In this document: positions 60,393 through 64,000 of the stretch, in pieces | Numbering within the stretch: the stretch's first letter is position 1 | How the letters are laid out: the number at the start of each line of letters is the position of its first letter | Assembly (NCBI GenBank): GCA_964487915.1 | Contig: CAZASN010000001.1 | Location: 434,001 to 498,000, forward strand | Direction of reading: 5' to 3' | DNA: 64,000 bases | From: Proruminimicrobium sp964487915 | GTDB lineage: Bacteria; Elusimicrobiota; Endomicrobiia; Endomicrobiales; Endomicrobiaceae | The notes under the pieces: model-generated | Database searches by the model: none | What the model was told of the DNA's origin: nothing | The model's input: the letters and a program-made list of their open reading frames with translations, nothing else | Made by a program: the position numbers and the translations under genes

Positions 60393-61706
60393 TTAATTTT
60401 TTAAAACAGAATCTTTTATAAACATTCTTTTTGCGGTTTTTAATATTATTTCAAAATCTAAAAATATTGATCGGTTTTTTATGTACCATATGTCATAAGA
60501 CAATCTTTTATATGCATCGTCAAAAACAATATCGGGATTTTTATTTTCAAAGAAAGATTTATCCTGCACGCAGTAAACAATAGGGGCTCTGTGGTTTAAT
60601 TGGGCATGTCCGGTTAATCCCGGAATAACCATTGTTCTGACAGGGTTGTTCGGAATATATTCGTTTATGAATTTATATTCTTTAGTCCATATAGGACGCG
60701 GTCCCACGAAAGATATATCGCCTTTGAATATATTTATAAGCTGCGGTGTTTCGTCAAGCCTGAAATTTCTTAAAATTTTTCCAAGTTTTGTTATTTTTTC
60801 GGTATCAAAAATCATAGTTCTGAATTTTAAAATATAAATATGTTTACCCATTTTTCCGATTCGTTCCTGTAAAAATACGGGGTTTGAGTTATCTATGAAT
60901 CTTATTAAAAAGTAAATAAGAATCATTATCGGCAAAAAACACATTAAAAGAAAAAAACTTACAATGATATCAATGGCGCGTTTTATTATGAAATAAATAA
61001 TATTATTTATGCAGTTTGTCGTTATGCTTTGAAAAAGCCATATGCTGTCTTTTATTCCTTCAACGGGAGTTCTGTGTAAAAAATCTTCAAAAAAAACAAC
61101 ATCGGTTTTTATTTCAATATTTTTTGTCAGAAAATTTTCAAAAACGGCGTTTAAAATTTGCTTGTCGTTTGATAAAAGAGCATTTGATATTATCACAAGT
61201 TCGGTTTCTTTGGGCAGATAATTTGAATATTCATCAAAATTTCCGATTATTTTATAATAAGGTGAAGATGACAATTCTTTATGCAATCTGGTCAATGTCC
61301 TGCTTTTTCCTATCAAAACGGCGTTTATAGTTTGTTTAAACCAAGACAGATAAATTTTTCTTGAAACAACTATATATAAAAAATAAATTATAAATATTGT
61401 TATTAAATTCGTTTTTGGCGTTACAAGTTTAAATACCGGTGCAAGAAAATAGATAATTGTCGATGAAAATAGAAAAGTAAATATAAAAGCTATTACAAGA
61501 TTTCTGTAATTTATTTTATGCAATTTATTAAAATCATAAAAAGAAAAAATAAGAAGAACAATGGCTATGATAAAAAAGGCAGGTATCAAAACAAAACAAT
61601 TTGCGATAAAAAAATTAAAATTCCAGGAATTTGTTCTTAAAATCAATACTATCGCCGAAATTAACAAAAAAGCGACAAAATCTAAAAACAAAAAGATAAA
61701 CCGCAT
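60393..61706 (-). CDS. polyprenyl-phosphate sugar-1-phosphate transferase (WcaJ/WbaP type)
   Basis: A 437-residue initiating transferase that loads the first sugar phosphate onto undecaprenyl phosphate. Four or five hydrophobic helices lie in the first 125 residues, with a soluble central region. The C-terminal catalytic domain has RAIDIIVSFFLLMCFLPIMILIYFLIRF, QERIGKMGKHIYILKFRTM, LRNFRLDETPQLINIFKGDISFVGPRPI and GLTGHAQLNHRAPI, the bacterial sugar transferase signatures. The tail has LSYDIWYIKNRSIFLDFEIILKT. The first sugar is probably glucose or galactose but cannot be fixed. Confidence 0.93.
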   Translation of the reverse strand: MRFIFLFLDFVAFLLISAIVLILRTNSWNFNFFIANCFVLIPAFFIIAIVLLIFSFYDFNKLHKINYRNLVIAFIFTFLFSSTIIYFLAPVFKLVTPKTNLITIFIIYFLYIVVSRKIYLSWFKQTINAVLIGKSRTLTRLHKELSSSPYYKIIGNFDEYSNYLPKETELVIISNALLSNDKQILNAVFENFLTKNIEIKTDVVFFEDFLHRTPVEGIKDSIWLFQSITTNCINNIIYFIIKRAIDIIVSFFLLMCFLPIMILIYFLIRFIDNSNPVFLQERIGKMGKHIYILKFRTMIFDTEKITKLGKILRNFRLDETPQLINIFKGDISFVGPRPIWTKEYKFINEYIPNNPVRTMVIPGLTGHAQLNHRAPIVYCVQDKSFFENKNPDIVFDDAYKRLSYDIWYIKNRSIFLDFEIILKTAKRMFIKDSVLKN

Positions 61707-61734
61707 TTTTTTTCAACCTCTTTTTTAAAATTTT

Positions 61735-62208
61735 TTAAATTTCGGACAAATTAATCAAATTTAATTTTTTTGCAATATTTTGAACAGCCGTTTTTATTTT
61801 TAGTCCGATTTCTTCAAATTTCTTACCGTTTTTATTTATAGGATCTTCCATATCGTAATCTTTATTTTCGGCAAAATATAAAAATAAATGCATTTTATCC
61901 GTAAATTCGGCATATTTGTCAATAAGCGCTTCCAACTGTTTGTTTGTCATAACTAAAATTAAATCGCTTGACAGAATGTCATTTTTGTCAATTAAAGTCG
62001 GGGTATGCTTTTTATATTCAATTCCGTGTTTTTTTAAAAAATCAATATTTTTTTGCGGAATAGAACAATCTTCAAAAGCAAAAATACCTCTTGATATTAT
62101 TTCAATACCGCTGATGTTGTTATCTTTAATAATTTTTTTAAAAAATTCCTGAGCAAAAAAACTTCTGCATATATTAGCGTGGCACACAAAACATATTTTC
62201 ATATACAT
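61735..62208 (-). CDS. low-molecular-weight protein tyrosine phosphatase (Wzb-like)
   Basis: A 157-residue cytoplasmic phosphatase. KICFVCHANICRSFFAQEF holds the CX5R loop (CHANICR) that is the catalytic site, and YDMEDPINKNGKKFEEI holds the general-acid Asp in the DP motif. In capsule loci such enzymes dephosphorylate a Wzc-type tyrosine kinase and control polymer length; no such kinase gene is in this window. Two ATGs lie six bases apart at the start. It is followed by the sugar transferase gene in the same direction. Confidence 0.9.
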   Translation of the reverse strand: MYMKICFVCHANICRSFFAQEFFKKIIKDNNISGIEIISRGIFAFEDCSIPQKNIDFLKKHGIEYKKHTPTLIDKNDILSSDLILVMTNKQLEALIDKYAEFTDKMHLFLYFAENKDYDMEDPINKNGKKFEEIGLKIKTAVQNIAKKLNLINLSEI

Positions 62209-62248
62209 AAAACTATATCAAATTATAAGTGTTTTTATCAATAACTTT

Positions 62249-62257
62249 TGGTATAAT
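62249..62257 (+). promoter_or_regulatory. extended -10 promoter element for the glycosyltransferase gene
   Basis: TGGTATAAT (62249-62257) is an extended -10 element. No good -35 is seen. The start point would fall at about 62264, exactly the ATG of the next gene, suggesting a leaderless message. Confidence 0.45.
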
Positions 62258-62263
62258 AAACGC

Positions 62264-63088
62264 ATGTTTAATGATACATTTTCGGTATTAATGTCGGTTT
62301 ATGAGAAAGATAATCCCAAATGGGTCAAAGAATCTATAGAAAGTGTTGTAAATCAAACAGTTAAACCCGCTCAAATTGTCATTGTTATTGACGGTCCCGT
62401 AGGAACTGACATTGAAAAAGTAATATCCGAATATGAAAAAAATTTGCTTTTGGATTTTAATGTATTAAAACTTACGCACAATTCGGGTCTTGGAATCGCT
62501 CTGAGGGAAGGACTTGGAATTTGCAAATATCAGTTAGTCGCAAGAATGGATAGCGATGATATAAGCCGACCCGGCAGATTTGAACTGCAATTAAAAGAAT
62601 TCAGTGAAAATCCGCGGTTAAGTATATTAAGCGGATACGTTCAGGAAATTAACTGCGTTACAAAAGAAAAATTGGACGTGAGAAAAGTGCCGTTAACCGA
62701 TACAAATATAAAAAAATATATAAAAACACGTTCTCCTTTCAACCATCCGGCGGTAATGTTTAAAAAAGATGATGTATTAAAATCCGGCAATTACCAAAAT
62801 TTTCACTTTATGGAAGATTATTATCTTTGGATAAGGATGGCAAAGAATAATTTAGAAATGAAGAATATACCTGAAATTTTATTGGAAATGAGAGTTAATC
62901 CCGGTTTATATGCAAGAAGGGGAGGATATAAGTATTTTAAGAGCAATAAATCTATTTTTGATGAAATGCTGAAATTAAATATTATAAATTATAAATATTA
63001 TATTTTTAACATATTAGTCCGTTTTATAACGCAAGTTGCTATGCCTAATAACTTAAGAAGATTGTTTTATAAAAAAATACTCAGATGA
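62264..63088 (+). CDS. family 2 glycosyltransferase
   Basis: A 274-residue GT-A enzyme. FSVLMSVYEKDNPKWVKESIESVVNQTVKPAQIVIVIDGP is the nucleotide-binding start, NSGLGIALREGLGICKYQLVARMDSDDISRPGRFELQ contains the DSDD metal site (about residues 96-99), and NHPAVMFKKDDVLKSGNY with FMEDYYLWIRMAKNN (the ED motif that holds the catalytic base) completes the pattern. It probably extends the surface polysaccharide. The stop overlaps the next glycosyltransferase start by four bases (ATGA). Confidence 0.92.
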   Translation: MFNDTFSVLMSVYEKDNPKWVKESIESVVNQTVKPAQIVIVIDGPVGTDIEKVISEYEKNLLLDFNVLKLTHNSGLGIALREGLGICKYQLVARMDSDDISRPGRFELQLKEFSENPRLSILSGYVQEINCVTKEKLDVRKVPLTDTNIKKYIKTRSPFNHPAVMFKKDDVLKSGNYQNFHFMEDYYLWIRMAKNNLEMKNIPEILLEMRVNPGLYARRGGYKYFKSNKSIFDEMLKLNIINYKYYIFNILVRFITQVAMPNNLRRLFYKKILR

Positions 63089-64000
63089 AAAAAATAGTCT
63101 ATATAATATCAACTTTGAAAAAAACCGGGCCTACTTTGGTTTTATTCAATATAATAAAAAATTTAGACTCAAACAAATTCAAACCGTTTGTTGTGACTTT
63201 GTCACCGGAACCGGCTGATACAATGATCAAAGAATTTAAAAGTCTTAATATTGATATTTTTTGCATTGATTTAAACAGAATAAAGGGTTTTTTATTCGGC
63301 GGCTTTAAAATAAAAAAGATAATGAAGGATATAAATCCGAATATTGTTCATTCTCATTGTTTCAGATCATCTTTATTGTCGGCATTATTTTTGCGCGGAT
63401 ATAAAAGAATTGTTACGGTACATTGTGATTATAAAACAGATTTTATGATGGCATACGGCAGATTTTTAGGATACCTAATGTATCTTTTAATGCATTATTC
63501 ATTGAAAAAAATAAAAAACAATGTTTGTTGTTCAAAAATATTGGCAGATTTATTAAATGAAAAATATCCGTACATGAATTTTAAATATGCAGATAATGGC
63601 GTAGATACGGAAAAATTTTATCCGATTACAGACAAATCAAATTTAAGAAATAAATTAGTATTGCCTTCAGATAAAAAGATTTTTATATGGGTGGGGGCTT
63701 TTATTGATAGAAAAAATCCGCTGACTTTAGTAAAGGCTATTAAAAGGTTAAATCAAGATAATATATTCTTTATATTTTGCGGCAGCGGAGATTTGGAACA
63801 AAACTCTAAAAAAGAACTTTTGAATAATAAAAATGTATTGTTTACGGGGACAATTAGTAATGTTGATGAATATTTAAAAGCGGCTGATTATTATATTTCA
63901 ACTTCTTTTTCCGAAGGATTGCCAAATTCTGTCCTTGAAGCAATGGCTTGCGGGTTGTCGGTTATTCTTTCCGATATCCCGCAGCATAAATATATATTAA
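63085..64000 (+). CDS. family 4 glycosyltransferase, 5' part only
   Basis: Runs off the right edge; 305 codons are visible from the ATG at 63085. The N-terminal VYIISTLKKTGPTLVLFNIIKNL, NIVHSHCFRSS and DNGVDTEKFYPI are the GT-B N-domain and the linker. KIFIWVGAFIDRKNPLTLVKAIKRL and FSEGLPNSVLEAMACGLSVILSD are the GT4 C-domain, with the donor-binding E-x7-E-type pattern. It follows the GT2 gene with a four-base overlap and continues the same operon beyond the window. Confidence 0.9.
   Translation, partial: MKKIVYIISTLKKTGPTLVLFNIIKNLDSNKFKPFVVTLSPEPADTMIKEFKSLNIDIFCIDLNRIKGFLFGGFKIKKIMKDINPNIVHSHCFRSSLLSALFLRGYKRIVTVHCDYKTDFMMAYGRFLGYLMYLLMHYSLKKIKNNVCCSKILADLLNEKYPYMNFKYADNGVDTEKFYPITDKSNLRNKLVLPSDKKIFIWVGAFIDRKNPLTLVKAIKRLNQDNIFFIFCGSGDLEQNSKKELLNNKNVLFTGTISNVDEYLKAADYYISTSFSEGLPNSVLEAMACGLSVILSDIPQHKYIL

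Noticed and set aside
1..64000. CRISPR arrays, insertion sequences, phage or toxin-antitoxin genes
   Set aside because: No regularly spaced repeats, transposase or integrase motifs or terminal repeats were seen on either strand.

Overview
The window is a densely packed, AT-rich bacterial chromosome segment: about 62 protein genes, one tRNA and one probable structural RNA, with no gene-free stretch above roughly 170 bases. It shows a diderm envelope (BamA, Lpx enzymes, several outer-membrane barrels), a fused LpxC-FabZ, a DapL-type lysine/meso-DAP route, a probable Re-type citrate synthase and many radical-SAM enzymes. Together with the low GC this suggests Elusimicrobiota, most likely the Endomicrobium lineage. 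That placement is an inference from gene content, not a database result. There are no insertion sequences, phage genes or CRISPR arrays.

Layout. 1-1515: end of a DUF502 membrane protein gene and hisS. 1550-6691: a compact Tad/Flp pilus operon (TadE-like, Flp, CpaB, CpaF with a fused degenerate CpaE-like domain, TadB, TadC). 6797-14017: an export/modification locus with an ABC-2 permease and ATPase, a DUF5989 mini-protein, three radical-SAM enzymes, a family-2 glycosyltransferase and an HprK-like kinase. 14092-24157: housekeeping genes (ZapB-like, ZapA-like, a 6S RNA candidate, rarA, 5-FTHF cyclo-ligase, rny, xseA, xseB, a sugar kinase, der, plsY, gpsA, HU, a MerR regulator), then tRNA-Pro(GGG).

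24271-29472: a secreted protein with a FlgD/type-A-like C-terminal domain, a PorV-like/TPR protein and a TPR-radical-SAM fusion. 29598-39178: envelope assembly, with bamA-lpxD-lpxC/fabZ-lpxA-lpxI, a FadL-family porin, then a DegT aminotransferase and Gfo/Idh dehydrogenase pair that may make an amino-sugar for lipid A. 39242-42700: a second PorV-like protein and an M6 metalloprotease with the same kind of C-terminal domain.

42703-48203 (minus): the lysine/DAP operon lysA-dapF-dapA-dapB-dapL, then folK. 48328-57462: a Spy-like periplasmic protein, htpX, rlmN, a patatin-like lipase, a GlcD-type flavoprotein, the Re-citrate synthase candidate, a second Spy-like protein, queA and a SpoIID-domain protein. 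57582-64000: a surface-polysaccharide region with an exported protein, an outer-membrane barrel, a glycoside-hydrolase-like protein, a polyprenyl-phosphate sugar transferase, a low-molecular-weight tyrosine phosphatase and two glycosyltransferases, the last cut by the window end.

The most notable signals are the 6S-like RNA beside zapA and rarA, the radical-SAM/HprK export locus, the two PorV-like/C-terminal-domain cargo pairs, and the CpaE-CpaF fusion.
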